Below are positions 10,690-21,757 of a stretch of DNA of 64,000 bases, piece after piece. The position numbers were made by a program, and so were the translations under genes. Each line of letters starts with the position of its first letter. Positions within the stretch are counted from its first letter, which is position 1. Origin of the DNA: Patagioenas fasciata (Eukaryota; Chordata; Aves; Columbiformes; Columbidae). The notes beneath the pieces are model-generated. The model was not told where the DNA came from. It saw only the letters and a list, made by a program, of their open reading frames with translations, and ran no database searches. The stretch spans positions 15,982,488 to 16,046,487 of the forward strand of contig NC_092559.1 in assembly GCF_037038585.1 (NCBI RefSeq). Reading direction: 5' to 3'.

Positions 10690-10991
10690 TGGACCTTGAC
10701 TATGTACTCAAAATCACAAATCAAATTTAGAGGTTCCTCCTTAAAAAGCTCTAAGTAATGTAAAGCTGTGCCAAGTTCTGCTAATTGGGTTGAACCTTCA
10801 ATAATTTTTACAGAATGATGCCAATTGTTATCTTCATGCCAGACCACTACAGCTTTATGAGACTTCCCAGAACCATCAACAAAAACTGTGCAAGTATGTA
10901 GGATCAGACCAGATACAAGTATGGTCTGTGACCTGATGTTAGAGACTTGCAGGTTCTGCAGCAATTTACATTTTACATTTATGCATGCCAA
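10690..10991 (-). pseudogene. RNase H fragment (class II), minus strand
   Basis: The ORF 10386-10991 includes FVDGSGKSHKAVVVW with the first catalytic Asp, IEGSTQLAEL with the Glu, and LNLICDFEY with a third acidic residue. The region after about 10690 on the minus strand leaves the RNase H fold through a low-complexity A/T run. It is better preserved than the partner at 4266-4600. Without an upstream polymerase it cannot act as part of a reverse transcriptase. Confidence 0.75.
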
Positions 10992-11212
10992 AAGCTGTGC
11001 TGTTAAGAAAATCAGCTAGTGCAATTTGCAAGGACATAGATTGCAAATAAAAACATCAAAATTAAATTTCACAACTGGTACATGTATGACAAAAGGATTA
11101 TGGTCTATTGAGACTTAAATTCATTCCCTGCATTTCTTGATCAGAGTAACAATCAGTATATCAGTCTGTTAGCAATCTCATCATACTGTCCCACAACAAC
11201 CACAGGTTTTTT

Positions 11213-11640
11213 CTATGTTGTAGCTATAAACAGACAAATCTGCAAGTCCAATCGAATGCAGTCAACCTGCAAGGTTGTCATAAATTTAGTCCTCAAAGTT
11301 TCCAACTCCATTTTAGCTGTCATATTTATTGGATATTGTTTTCCCTCTACCGGATCGAAGTCCTGTTTCAGATCTATCAGTGTAGTATTTGCTTTATCAA
11401 AACATTGGCTGTTAATATCAGTGGAAATACAGCATTTGAAATTTCCTTGGAGATTTCTCACTTGCAGCAAGCAGATCTGCACCATCCAAGCAGCTTCTTG
11501 TAAGACATGCAACTGAACAGGATTCTCAGAAAACATTATTTGAGCTTACAATTTACTTAACAAGTCTTGATCCAAGAGAGGTATAGGGCTTTCTGGCAAC
11601 TACAAGAATTCATGTATTAAAACTTTGTTCCAAATTTGGC
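11213..11640 (-). pseudogene. Protease C-terminus and RT N-terminus (class II), minus strand
   Basis: The minus-strand frame across 11640-11540 reads like the end of a betaretrovirus-like protease (PIPLLDQDLLSKL). The ORF 11213-11536 continues with the linker expected before the RT (VQLHV..EAAWMVQI). It then proceeds through about 70 residues with no polymerase motif before a stop. A conserved upstream protease active site (DTG) is not visible. It is a fragment. Confidence 0.6.
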
Positions 11641-11964
11641 ATTCTATTGGTCTCACAAAACGGCCTTTCTTTCATTCTCTCCCATGACCTCAAAAACTAA
11701 CACGGTGAATTTACTAAGAAGTCTCTTACAACCAGTTACCACAAAATAAGTCTATTAAAAAAAAAATTTGGTTTAATTTCCCAGCTTCATTAGAACTATG
11801 GACCCACTGGCAATGCCTTTAAATTTCAACCCTCAGACTCCTTCATGCAGTATTACAGTTCTCTAGCAGTAACATTACTGGGGGACGGAATAAAACCTCT
11901 CGCCCCCATCTGGGATGGCAGGATCTCCAGTCTAGCATGAAAACAAATCAGTTCGAACTCCACA

Positions 11965-12207
11965 TCAAACCAACCTGTCTGCACTCAAATCAGTACCACT
12001 CTGACCCAGAGAAGCACTGAGCATTCTGACCTCCCCAAAGCTGACCAGTGTGAAAAGACTGACTTCAGCAAGGAGGTAAAAGGATGAGCTCTCTCCCCAG
12101 ATGTGCCAAAACCTAGGAGACAAGATAGAAGCAAAAAGAAACATCACCAACAACCCCTGATTCAAAGCCGAGAAGCAACACAGTGCCACAACAAGGATGG
12201 ATGACAA
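11965..12207 (-). CDS. Short ORF with hydrophobic N-terminus, not recognised
   Basis: An 80-codon minus-strand ORF starts with a long hydrophobic stretch (ILVVALCCFSAL...VMFLFASIL) that resembles a signal peptide or membrane segment, followed by a mixed region with no known motif. It lies between class II pol and gag debris on the same strand. It might be an env or leader relic, or simply chance in a T-rich region. No homologue is recognised. Confidence 0.2.
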   Translation of the reverse strand: MSSILVVALCCFSALNQGLLVMFLFASILSPRFWHIWGESSSFYLLAEVSLFTLVSFGEVRMLSASLGQSGTDLSADRLV

Positions 12208-12693
12208 TACTCCAGAGAAAAAAAACAGAGCGGGGGGAGTAAAGCCCCCCTTTCTCCGCTTAGCAGTGGGAAAACGGGTTTTTTCCTTTTTTTTTTCTTT
12301 TTTTCTTCTTTCTCTTCTTGCTACAGTTCAGATGTAGCCAAGGCCACGCAGCTGGTGTATTCGCTGGTACGAAGTGGGAGGCTCTGGAAAACTCCTCAGT
12401 TACAATGAGCTGAGTTTATCTCGCAACTCGACACAGGCCTGGGATATTTTGCTTTTTTGTTTTCCCATTTCATTCCAACCATAATGCACTTTATACGCAA
12501 TTCCAAGTAGCTCAGTAATAGTTACATTCCTCAGCCCCATTTACCTTTTGAAATTTACAGATGTCAAAAACCAGCATATTAAACATCAATCCATTATTCC
12601 ATTTCTCTAGATCCAAATTAGTTCATATTCTAGCAACTTTTAAATACAACCTCATACAATACCAAGGCCACATCCATCATAGCATTTAGTTAT

Positions 12694-12810
12694 TTTCTCT
12701 TTTCTTTTCTTTTCTTTTCTTTTCTTTTCTTTTCTTTTCTTTTCTTCTCTTCTCTTCTCTTCTCTTCTCTTCTCTTTTCTTTTCTTTTCTTTTCTTTTCT
12801 TTTCTTTTCT
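12694..12810. repeat. (TTTTC)n pentanucleotide microsatellite
   Basis: More than twenty uninterrupted pentanucleotide units run through this span: TTTTC flanking a central block of TTCTC-type units. Pure pyrimidine on the + strand and purine on the other, it is a candidate for triplex formation and length instability. Confidence 0.95.
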
Positions 12811-14346
12811 ATGTGAATCAGAATGTAACAATTTAAATTCTTTTCTGGTCTCAAAAATGGCAAATTAACTTACAGTACCATACTTCACCAAATTTTTTCC
12901 AAAGTTCTGCAAAACAACATTAATTGCAATACAGCACTGAAACCCTGAATTCCACATTTAAGCCACATTTTAGTACAGTATCATTTCAAGTTTTATTTTT
13001 TCAGAATATTTCCTAAGGGGGAACAAGGTGGAATTTTAGCAGTGGAACCGATTCCCATTTTGTAGTTATCTCCCCAAACAAAATTCTTTTGGTACCAAAC
13101 ATATATATACGCAAACTAAAATACTGAGTTCAGATATGAAAACCAAATACCAAGTTCAAATATGCAGATGGATCACAGTTATACTTACTGAAGACAATAT
13201 CTCGATTTTAGCATTGCACCTTTGAACTGCTTACTGCTCAGCCAGGTAGCGGTGCCGCTGGGTCTCCCTGACAAAACAGGTCAGTGCGCGCTGGAGCCCC
13301 ATCGGCACCGGCCCCCCCCGCCACTGCAGCAAGCTGGATCGGGCAAGGCTTTTAATAGCGTCTCATCTGGGGTGCTACAACTGTTATCCCAAAACCAGGG
13401 TTCTTTACTTGGTGTGGACACACAAGAGCCAAATTTAGTACATAGTGATGAAACACAGCCCATCACAGAGTTGTGCAAGTCTGAATGCCGGAATAAAGCT
13501 AGCATGCTAGAAAGAGAAATAACAGCTACTACACACAAAATTTTACCATCACATTCACGCAGTAAAGAACTAAATTACTCATGATCTTCTGTATTATCAC
13601 AAAATGCACATTTTGAGTCCATGGATTCTCATGATTTAACAGTCTGTGAAATCACTGCACCACACAACAAAGAGCTACTAAAACTGCAACATGCTTAAAC
13701 AGATACCCACAAAGAAGGTTAATGAAGAAAGCATCTTGCAGACTTCAGCAAGTTTACTGTGACCTGTGTGTTATCAGTTAACTCTCTCTCAGTTTGTTGA
13801 AGTTCAAACCGCCCTGCCTGTAAAACTGAAATGATTCAATGATCTTTGTAGAGTTTTATTTTTCTCCTGCTCTTCTCGCTTTAGAAACAACGAAGTGTTA
13901 TACTTCAAGGTTCTATTCTCCGGACACTTTTCCCAATCATTAAACTTACACAGCAGCCACCATTAATTACAATATTTCACAAGATTTTCGTTCCTCATAT
14001 TTCAAGTGCTTTCCTATGTTTTAAAACACCTCCCAATACAGATTTCTTAACAACACGACTGAAAACAGTCGTTTCCAACCCCATCTCCTAAGTAAAAACC
14101 ATGAGAAGAGGGAGGGAGGGGGGGAAAGCACAGGGCTGCTTGCAGCGCAAGTGGGAAAAGTGGGGAGAAGGTTTTACGGCACACTTATACCACAAAGAAA
14201 CAATTCTGACAACAACCAGTAAAACTCACGTTCCTGACAAGCTGCTTGATTTTCAGAGAGGCAATACACAGAAACACATAATATGTACTGTAAAACTCGC
14301 AGATAACATGTTGATAGCAAACATTAGCATCCTCTACTGCTAATTA

Positions 14347-15135
14347 CAACACCATTTCTTCCTTAGCTTCTAAGTTTTGAACCTGCTTATTGATGACCTC
14401 TTGAAGACGGTCAATAAATTGCATGTAATTCTCGTTGGGACCCTGATTAATAGTTGCAAATGATTTGGCTGCTTTGTCAGTTTCAGGCACCTTTATCATA
14501 GCTTGATATGTGAGGTCTCTTGACTGCCTCAGGATTTCAGAAACTTATTGTGCCTGTAGTTGCGGTATGCCAATTAGTGTCTCTTCCAAGAGTTGGGGGG
14601 TACCTGCCCCTTTCAATGAATCCCCATCGTTCTGTCTGAAATGATCTATTGCTGTTACGTTGCATAGGTCTAATTTTGCTTTGAGTCTTTCATGGTTTTT
14701 ATCTGATCTTGGGGCAACTCGTACACATACTCCTTTTAACTTTTCAAGAATATGCTGCAAACCCTCATCTTCATCCATGTCATCAGATAACGTGGACTTG
14801 AACAGTGCTGGAGAATCATTAGTAACAGGGGGGTTTGGCCTTTTTCTTTTTTTTTTTTTTTCAAATCTAGTCCAGGGAAGCCACCCCCCTCCCCTGTCTC
14901 TGCATGTTCCCATTGCTCTTTTAATCCTCTCAAAGTCTCTAGCAACAAGTGCCATGTTGTTAACAGTTCAGTTGTTTCTTTGCATCTTTCACTAGTGCTT
15001 TGCCCCATAGTAACACAGTCCTTCCTTCGTAAAGTCAATTCCAGAGGGCTAATACCCTGCTTCTTCAGAAGCAACTTCCATGTAGATAATATAATACCCT
15101 CTTCTTTAGATAAGTTCCACCCCCCTGTTCCCGGT
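14347..15135 (-). pseudogene. Class II ERV gag fragment (matrix to capsid MHR)
   Basis: On the minus strand, downstream of an LTR and leader, a matrix-like start (SKEEGIILSTWKLLLKK, about 15125-15075) continues to about 14870. There an A-rich run coincides with a frame change into ORF 14545-14955. After one stop (14545-14547) the same frame continues to about 14347 and includes a major-homology-region-like segment (INQGPNENYMQFIDRL, about 14455-14407), the signature of retroviral capsid. Zinc knuckles and protease are absent. Gag would form the particle shell. Order and strand match the LTR at 15319-15715. Confidence 0.75.
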
Positions 15136-15318
15136 AGCTCACCAACTCTTGGCGTGGTGTCTTTTCAAGGATCCGGATCTTCGGCAGCTCCCCCCTGCTG
15201 CTCTATCAGCTGTACCGGGCTCCGTCTCCACAGCTTGTCTTCGGCTACCACAGCTTCACCGCTGTCTCTTCTTCATGCGAGATCCTTCTTCATACAGGAT
15301 CAGGTCGGGGTCACCGTA
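15136..15318 (-). other. Leader between LTR and gag, with PBS-like start
   Basis: The GC-rich minus-strand segment begins directly after the LTR end (CCACGACA) with TACGGTGACCCCGACC, placed where a primer-binding site should be, and runs to the gag start. The tRNA primer is not assigned. Confidence 0.5.
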
Positions 15319-15715
15319 TGTCGTGGTTGAGACGGACAAACAACATAGACCAAGTTCTTCCAGGATGAAAGTAGTAGATGCCATTTAATGCCACAGGAAA
15401 TCAAGTGTGATCACAGTCAGTTATAGCCATCATAATATATGTAATATGCTGCGTATTTGTTGTCTCATCTCTCAGCAGCCATTCTGGTGTCTAGGATGAA
15501 ATGAAGAGACAGAAGAACTACTTGGCCCTCCATCCTCCAGAGTACCCAACCTGGTATGGTTTGCACAGAAAGATGTAAACCTGTTTTCTTCAGACTGCTC
15601 ACATTCTTTGCATCTCACCAGCAGCAAGAAGGAAGCAGCACAGTTGTTCAGTAAGTTCAGTGTGCTGCATGTTAATTGACTTGATATAATAATAGACTCA
15701 TCATAGAATGGTATG
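15319..15715 (-). repeat. 5' LTR of class II gag fragment (family G); U3 end approximate
   Basis: The minus-strand 3' end (...GTCTCAACCACGACA, finishing at 15319) is the same as in the two LTRs at 32398-32735 and 32743-33121. The leader and gag follow it on the minus strand, which fixes the orientation of this LTR family. Similarity to the other copies covers the R/U5 part (about 15319-15400). The U3 differs or is replaced, so the 15715 boundary is uncertain. Confidence 0.65.
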
Positions 15716-15991
15716 TGTGGCGATGAAGAACGACGCACACGTGGACGCAGATAAAGACGTGCACACACAGGCAGAGGTCATGTTCAGCAGGGAACAAAGA
15801 GCAAGGCAGAGCTAAGCTGAGTCAAGCTGAGGCTCTTTTTATTAACCATTCTCAATTTATAGATTTACAGATAGGGACCTGGACTAAGACGTTAGACAGG
15901 ATGTTTTTTCAATAATTGTTATTCCAAACACGCCACACTCATGTTGTGACTGTGTTCAGTCACATTCCCACTCATTCACAGCCCAGGCCTG
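15716..15991 (-). repeat. LTR-like segment, minus strand
   Basis: On the minus strand a CTATAAATT-type box (about 15856-15866) is followed by AATAAA (complement of TTTATT at 15838-15843) and a C/T-rich tail ending near 15716. This order is that of an LTR promoter and polyadenylation signal. It lies exactly between the family G LTR and the ERVL LTR, and no internal sequence belongs to it. Confidence 0.4.
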
Positions 15992-16650
15992 TGTCGAGGG
16001 TTAAGATTGCGGGGTGACAATCAAACCCTGGCAGATGTATTGTTAACCTCCTCTCCCCCCCACTTCCCCCTTTTGCCCCTCCCTGTCCCCCCTTCCCACT
16101 CAGGACAGGCGATCGGTAGGGAAAGAAGGACAGAGAGAAGAGAGTTGGAAAAGTTAAAGATGTTTTACTAATGCTACTAATAAGAATAGAGAAAATAATA
16201 CAAAATATACAAAACCAATCTTGTAAGTCTCAGCAACTGCAGAGCCAGCACCCAAAGTCCTGGATTAGACTCTGTAGCCAACCGGAGCTGGATTCAGTCT
16301 GTCACCAGGCCTCAGTTCGCAGGGACGACCAGCAAGGTCCTCTCCTAATGTCAGCCATGAGGAAAAAAGGGAAAAAGGGCATAAGGATGAGATCCTCGTG
16401 ATCTCCCACTTTTATATGAAGTATTCACGTGAATGGAATGTTATACACCGTTGGTCAGTCTCTCGGTCATCAGTTTCTTGTTGCCCCTCTCGTGAGATGT
16501 CCATCTGTGCTTATCAATAAGTTTGCATTCCATTGCTAGGTTTAACCAAAACATGTGTTGGGTTCTCCAGGAAAATGCAGCTAACATGAAGGCTTTAGCT
16601 GACAGGCAAATTCACTAAAAGAGAAACTTGTTTTTAACAAAACCAGGACA
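15992..16650 (-). repeat. 3' LTR of ERVL-like element
   Basis: On the minus strand it starts TGTCCTGGTTTTG at 16650, after a purine tract, and ends near CCTCGACA at 15992. It matches the solo LTR at 60563-61326 in both end motifs and interior, for example the GTTTACTAATGCTACTAATA-type segment and the shared CTCGTGATC block. The two copies differ in length (659 and 764 bp). Confidence 0.8.
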
Positions 16651-17001
16651 TTCCACCCCTTATAATATGACATTCACTGAATACTTATCAATACAATCTA
16701 TCAATACAATCTAATTAATCACTACTACTATATATATATATACATATGTACATATATACACAGGAGTAATTAATCAGTGGACCATCCTTTGAAAAGTTCA
16801 TTAAGTTCATTTTGTCACAACAGTCTCCCAGGGCAGGAAAAATGGTACAAGTGCATCTCATGAACACTGTGGGTTAAGGACACCACTTCGAAGAAGGTGT
16901 CGGGCGCCACTCGAAGAAGCTAGCTCTAGTTTCATCACCATTGTCTTGATCTGTAAGACACTTATTAAACATTGTTAGTGCGGCAATTCACATCATACAG
17001 T
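16651..17001 (-). other. Spacer with polypurine tract and AT-rich microsatellite
   Basis: The minus-strand tract AAGGGGTGGAA directly precedes the LTR start at 16650 and is the likely plus-strand primer. An alternating TA stretch (about 16727-16760) lies within the spacer. No env or other ORF is seen. Confidence 0.65.
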
Positions 17002-18648
17002 TCAGCATTGCATATTTTCACCTAAAATCAAATCCCCTTGAGGTACACACCGAACTTCTCCATCCTTAAGCATCACCCACCAGGTGCTGCCAGGTCCCTG
17101 GGCAAAAACAATCCCACGAATAGGTTTGCCTTTGCCTGAGGCAGGAGTAACCCAGACTGCCTTTCCTAAGATATTTTTCATGTGTACTACAGGGACTTTA
17201 TCTCCTTCTACAGTCCGTAGAATTTCTGATTGGGCAGGCCCGGCTCGATTGGTTGATCCCCTAGTGTTGACCAACCAAGTGGCTTTTGCTAAATGTGAAT
17301 CCCAGTTTTTAAAGGTTCCACCACCAAGTGCCTTTAGTGTAGTTTTTAACAAACCATTGTACCTTTCAATTTTCCCAGAGGCTGGTGCATGATATGGAAT
17401 ATGATATACCCACTCAATACCATGTTCTTTGGCCCAATTGTCTATAGTACTGTTTTTGAAATGAGTACCATTGTCTGATTCAATTCTTTCTGGCGTACCG
17501 TGCCGCCAAAGGACTTGCTTCTCAAGGCCCAAGATAGTATTTTGGGCTGTAGCATGAGGTACGGCATATGTTTCCAACCATCCAGTGGTTGCTTCCACCA
17601 TTGTAAGTACATAACGCTTACCTTGACGTGTTTGTGGAAGTGTAATATAATCAATCTGCCAAGCTTCTCCATACTTATACTTTAACCATCGCCCCCCATA
17701 CCATACAGGTTTTAACCGTTTTGCTTGTTTGATTTCGGCGCAAGTTTCACATTCATGAATAACCTGTGAAATAGTGTCCATAGTTAAATCCACCCCTCGA
17801 TCACGAGCCCATTTGTATGTTGCATCTCTACCTTGATGCCCTGAAGCATCATGGGCCCATCGAGCTAGGAAAAGTTCACCTTTATGTTGCCAGTCCAAGT
17901 CCACCTCAGCTACATTAATCTTAGCAGCTTGATCCGCTTGTTGGTTGTTTAGATGTTCCTCGGTGGCTCGACTTTTAGGCACATGAGCATCTACATGACG
18001 AACTTTCACAGGCAGCCTCTCTAGCCGAGCAGCAATGTCTTGCCACAGTGTGGCAGCCCAAATGGGTTTACCTCTGCGCTGCCAGTTGCTTTTCTTCCAT
18101 TGCTGTAGCCACCCCCACAAGGCATTTGCTACCATCCATGAGTCAGTATAGAGATAAAGTATTGGCCACTTCTCTCGTTCAGCAATGTCCAAAGCCAGCT
18201 GGATGGCTTTCACTTCTGCAAACTGACTGGATTCACCTTGTCCTTCAGTGGCTTCTGTAACTTGTCGTGTGGGACTCCACACAGCAGCTTTCCACCTTCG
18301 ATGTTTTCCTACAAGACGACAGGATCCATCTGTGAACAGTGCATACTGCTTATCAGTCTCTGAAAGCGCATTATATGGTGGTGCTTCTTCAGCACGTTTT
18401 ACTTCATCCTCATCTGGAGACATCCCAAAGTCTTTGCTTTCTGGCCAGTCTGTAATCACTTCTAATATACCTGGACGGTTGGGACTTCCAATTCGAGCTC
18501 GTTGCGTGATCAGTGCAATCCATTTACTCCATGTAACTTCGGTTGCATGATGTGGAGAGGGAACCGTCCCTTTGAACATCCAGCTCAGCACCGGCAGTCG
18601 AGGTGCCAGGAGGAGCTGTGCTTCAGTGCCGATCACTTCTGAAGCAGC
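17002..18648 (-). pseudogene. ERVL-like pol: RNase H and integrase
   Basis: The frame is open from 18648 down to 17002. The RNase H has LFTDGS (first Asp), SSQFAEVKA (Glu), LYLYTDSWMV (Asp) and a VRHVDAHVP...NNQQADQAA end. The integrase has an HHCC site (H..SGHQGRD...CETCAEIKQ), WQIDYI, IESDNGTHF and PASGKIERYN, supplying the D, D and E of the catalytic core, then a C-terminal domain with a WV-P-type tail. It degrades RNA in the hybrid and joins viral DNA to the host. The only lesion separating it from the RT is the TGA at 18649-18651. All catalytic residues appear present. Confidence 0.88.
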
Positions 18649-19668
18649 TCAAACTCCTTCAGATGCTGCTAGTATCTCCTTTTCAGTTGGAGTATAGTTG
18701 GCCTCAGATCCTTTGTATCCTCGACTCCAAAAACCTAAGGGTCGACCTCGGGTTTCTCCCGGTGCTTTCTGCCAGAGGCTCCAGGTAAGTCCAGTATCTC
18801 CGGCTGCGGTGTAGAGCACATTTTTAACATCTAGTCCAGTTCGGAGTGGTCCAAGGGCCACCGCATGAGTTATCTCACACTTAATTTGTTCAAAGGCTTG
18901 TCGTTGTTCAGGGCCCCACTCAAATTGGTTCTTTTTACAAGTCACTCGATAGAGAGGGCTCACAATGTGGCTGTAGTCAGGAATATGCATTCTCCAAAAA
19001 CCTACAACGCCCAAGAAAGTCTGTGTCTCCTTTTTATTAGTAAGTGGAGACATTGCTGCAATTTTGTTGATCACATCCATTGGGATCTGACGACGGCCAT
19101 CTTGCCATTTTATTCCTAAAAACTGGATCTCTCGTGCAGGTCCCTTGACCTTGCTCCGTTTTATGGCAAAACCAGCATCCAAAAGAATATGAATTATTCT
19201 CTCACCTTTCTCGAAGACTTCTTTCGCTGTGTCGCCCCATACGATGATGTCATCAATATATTGCAAGTGTTCTGGAGCTTCACCTTGCTCCAGCGTGGTC
19301 TGGATCAGTCCATGGCAGATGGTAGGACTGTGTTTCCACCCCTGGTGCAAGCGATTCCATGTATACTGGATGCCCCTCCAAGTGAAAGCAAACTGCGGCC
19401 TGCACTCTGCTGCTACAGGAATAGAGAAAAATGCATTAGCAATGTCAATTGTAGCATACCACTTGGCTGCCTTTGACTCCAGTTCAAATTGCAGTTCTAG
19501 CATGTCAGGCACAGCAGCACTCAGTGGTGGTGTAACTTCATTCAGGTCACGACAGTCTACAGTTAGTCTCCACTCGTCACTAGACTTACGCACTGGCCAG
19601 ATTGGGCTGTTAAAAGGTGAGCGAGTCTTACTGATCACACCCTGGCTTTCCAATTGACGGATCAGCTA
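18649..19668 (-). pseudogene. ERVL-like pol: reverse transcriptase
   Basis: The frame 19653-18649 is the polymerase part: an N-terminal WPVRKSSDEWRLTVDCRDLN block, ATIDIANAFFSIPV (motif A with the catalytic Asp), and LQYIDDIIVWG carrying the YIDD active site (about 19265-19236). A thumb-like FLGVVGFWR segment and the connection region follow. It copies viral RNA to DNA. The same frame continues upstream into protease through the TAG at 19666-19668 and downstream into RNase H through the TGA at 18649-18651. The catalytic Asp pair is intact. Confidence 0.88.
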
Positions 19669-20172
19669 CTGGATAGGAGTCAAAGAGTCTCGATTGGTGC
19701 GATATTGTCGGCGATGCACCGTTGTGGTAGCAATTGGCACCTGCTGATCGTCAACCCTCAGCAGTCCTACAACAGAAGGGTCATCTGAAAGACCAGGCAA
19801 ATCAGACAGCTGTTCAATTTTCTCAGTGTCCACAGCTGCTATACCAAATGCCCACCTATACCCTTTTGGGTCCTTAAAATACCCTCTCCTGAGGTAGTCT
19901 ATACCAAGGATGCACGGAGCATCTGGACCAGTCACAATGGGATGCTTTTGCCAGTTTTTTCCAGTTAGGCTCATTTCAGCCTCTACAACAGTCAGCTCCC
20001 GGGATCCCCCAGTCACTCCAACAATATTGATGGATTGCGTTCCTTTATAATTAGAAGGAATTATTGTGCACTGAGCACCAGTGTCCACTAAAGCTTTGTA
20101 CTCCTGGGGTTGTGTTGTACCAGGCCATAGTATTTGTACAGTCCAATAAACTCTGTTATCCCTTTCCTCCAC
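19669..20172 (-). pseudogene. ERVL-like protease region
   Basis: The translation contains an aspartic protease active site (ALVDTGAQCTII, near 20085-20050), a glycine-rich flap (VTGGSR) and a C-terminal ILGIDYLRRG strand, the standard retropepsin layout. It is in the same frame as RT, from which the TAG at 19666-19668 separates it. Upstream, to about 20330, the minus strand has short gag-like remains without a clear zinc knuckle. The protease would cleave the Gag and Pol polyproteins. Confidence 0.85.
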
Positions 20173-20560
20173 CTGGCTGGAGGCAGGACACCTCTAATTC
20201 CTGTTTTGCACAGTCTCTGGGTGTGAATTAGAGGTTCCTTCAAGAGCATCAGAATCTCTTCTGCTCCTTTTGTAAACTGGAGCAGCCACCTTCCAGGACA
20301 GCCTGACAACATTTACACATCACACATCCTTGGGGCCGGTGTTCCGGCCCAAGATACCATTCTCATGAGCCTGGACTATCACTCCTTATAATAATGAAAA
20401 ACATACTTCTGTATAACCTTACCAAGGTCCTTTATATTTTGACTAATTGCTGTGATTTAATCATGTTAGTATTATTTCTTCTTTGACCATCTCGATGGTC
20501 ATGTTAGTATTTATCTTCCTTTATCATCCAAGTGGTTGGAACCTCACATCCTGCTGTTCC

Positions 20561-21125
20561 CACTGTATGGTTTGGAAGGGACCTTAAAGATCATCTAGTT
20601 CCAACCACCCTGCCATGGGCAAGAACACCTTCCACTAGATCAGGATGCTCAAAGCCCCAGACAACCTGCCCTTGAACACTTCCAGGGATGGGGCATCTGG
20701 AACTTCTCTGGACAACCTGTTCCAGTGCCTCATCGCTCTCATGGTGAAGAATTTCTTCCTTATAGTTAATCTAAATCTACCCTCTTTCAGTTTAAAGCCA
20801 TTACCCCTTTTTCCTATCACTACATGCCCTTGTAGAAAGTCCCTCTCTAGCTTTCTTGTAGGCCCCCTTTAGGTACTGGAAAGCTGCTATAAGGTCTCCC
20901 CGGAGCCTTCTCTTCTCCAGGCTGAACAACCTCAACTCTCTCAGTCTTTCTTCATAGGAGAGGTGCTCCAGCCCTCTGATCATCTTCGTGGACCTCCTCT
21001 GGACTTGCTCCAAGAGGTCTATGTCCCTCTTATGTTGGGGGTCCCAGAGCTGAATGCTGAACTCCAGGTGGAGTCTCACAAGAGCAGAGGGGGAGAATCA
21101 CCTCCCTCAACCTACCGCCTAGCCT
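20561..21125 (-). mobile_element. CR1 LINE, 3' end
   Basis: The complement of GGTTTGGAAGGGACCTTAAA marks a CR1 3' untranslated region at 20568, followed (minus-strand upstream) by RT C-terminal coding sequence in ORFs 20801-21079 and 20635-20820. Typical motifs are [35 protein letters not shown] and RKKFFTMRAMRHWNRL. The copy is truncated at its 5' side near 21125. It abuts the decayed 5' end of the ERVL-like element. Confidence 0.9.
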
Positions 21126-21757
21126 CCTTGCCATTCTTGCACAATTTCCATACATTCCACCCCCTTGCTCAGGGGACAGCTTCTGCTAGGACCAGCAAAG
21201 CCAGAGTTGTTCATTTGGGTTTGTGAGGTGTAGCACAGAGCAATTTACAGGGGCATACAATAAACACATATAGAAAAAGAAAAAAACATATTTCTACAAT
21301 AATGTTTTAAATTAGGTGTCCCATTCACTTTGTCAAGGAATTAGTCATTCAGCCAGGCATTATCAGTAGATTGTTTCACTTGCTGCATTAATCCCAAAGA
21401 TGTGAGATGTCTTCTTCCATGTTGACTAGTTCATCATTATGTTGAAGCACCACATGCCTTCAAAATAAGCAGCATTTGCAACCACTACCTACTTAGAGGA
21501 AACCACAAGAAGAAACATTAATGTTAAAATCCCTTAGCATGGCACAATTCTGTAATACAGCTACAAGGGTTGTCATGCTAGTGAAACACATTGTTAAGAG
21601 ATCTGCAACCGTTAATTTCTCCTAAATATTAAAGGTAAATGATTAGGCTACAGTAGAGGCTGAACAGATCTAAGTTTACCAGGATAAATCTAAGTTAATC
21701 AATAGGAGTGTTGTCACCTTCCAGTAATACATATGCTGTTGCTCCAGCTCCTTTAGT
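21126..21757. other. Interval without recognised feature
   Basis: This AT-rich stretch contains no ORF with recognisable motifs and no repeats identifiable by eye. It probably includes 3' remains of the minus-strand ERV upstream of it. Confidence 0.5.

Larger units (their letters stand above)
10472..11640 (-). mobile_element. Class II ERV deletion derivative, inverted copy of 3663-4735
   Basis: The minus-strand sequence is collinear with 3663-4735 and has the same order: protease end, RT N-terminal linker, unexplained spacer with no RT polymerase domain, RNase H, then a short tail. That the same large deletion is present in both copies suggests an already-deleted element was copied. LTRs of its own are not seen here. 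Confidence 0.75.
11641..14345. other. Interval without recognised gene
   Basis: This 2.7 kb lies between class II pro/RT remains and gag remains, both on the minus strand, but shows no recognisable gag, pro or pol. It holds a T-rich run (12272-12320), a (TTTTC)n microsatellite (about 12694-12810) and short ORFs without known motifs (such as 13222-13584 + and 14101-14343 +). The segment 12965-13110 resembles 42340-42490 in bases and order, hinting at a shared, old non-coding or leader sequence. Confidence 0.5.
15992..20330 (-). mobile_element. ERVL-like (class III) endogenous retrovirus, 5'-truncated
   Basis: Minus-strand order: a short gag end, protease, RT, RNase H, integrase, an env-less spacer, polypurine tract and 3' LTR. 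The pol frame is continuous from 20172 to 17002 except for two stop codons. No env and no dUTPase domain are seen in the 350 bp after integrase. The same LTR family occurs as a solo LTR at 60563-61326 with a 5-bp target duplication, as expected of class III elements. No 5' LTR is visible; the element ends near 20330-20560, where a CR1 begins. Confidence 0.8.

Noticed and set aside
13222..13584. 120-codon plus-strand ORF
   Set aside because: No motif, unusual composition near a C-run, and no support from neighbours; it is most likely chance.
14660..14995. Plus-strand ORF with a phenylalanine-rich stretch
   Set aside because: It is the complement of the gag fragment; the F run comes from the A-rich tract on the coding strand.
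14990..15074. Met-Gly-Gln start (MGQSTS) as a myristoylated matrix N-terminus
   Set aside because: Matrix-like sequence is open upstream of this Met, so it is internal, and the true start seems lost.
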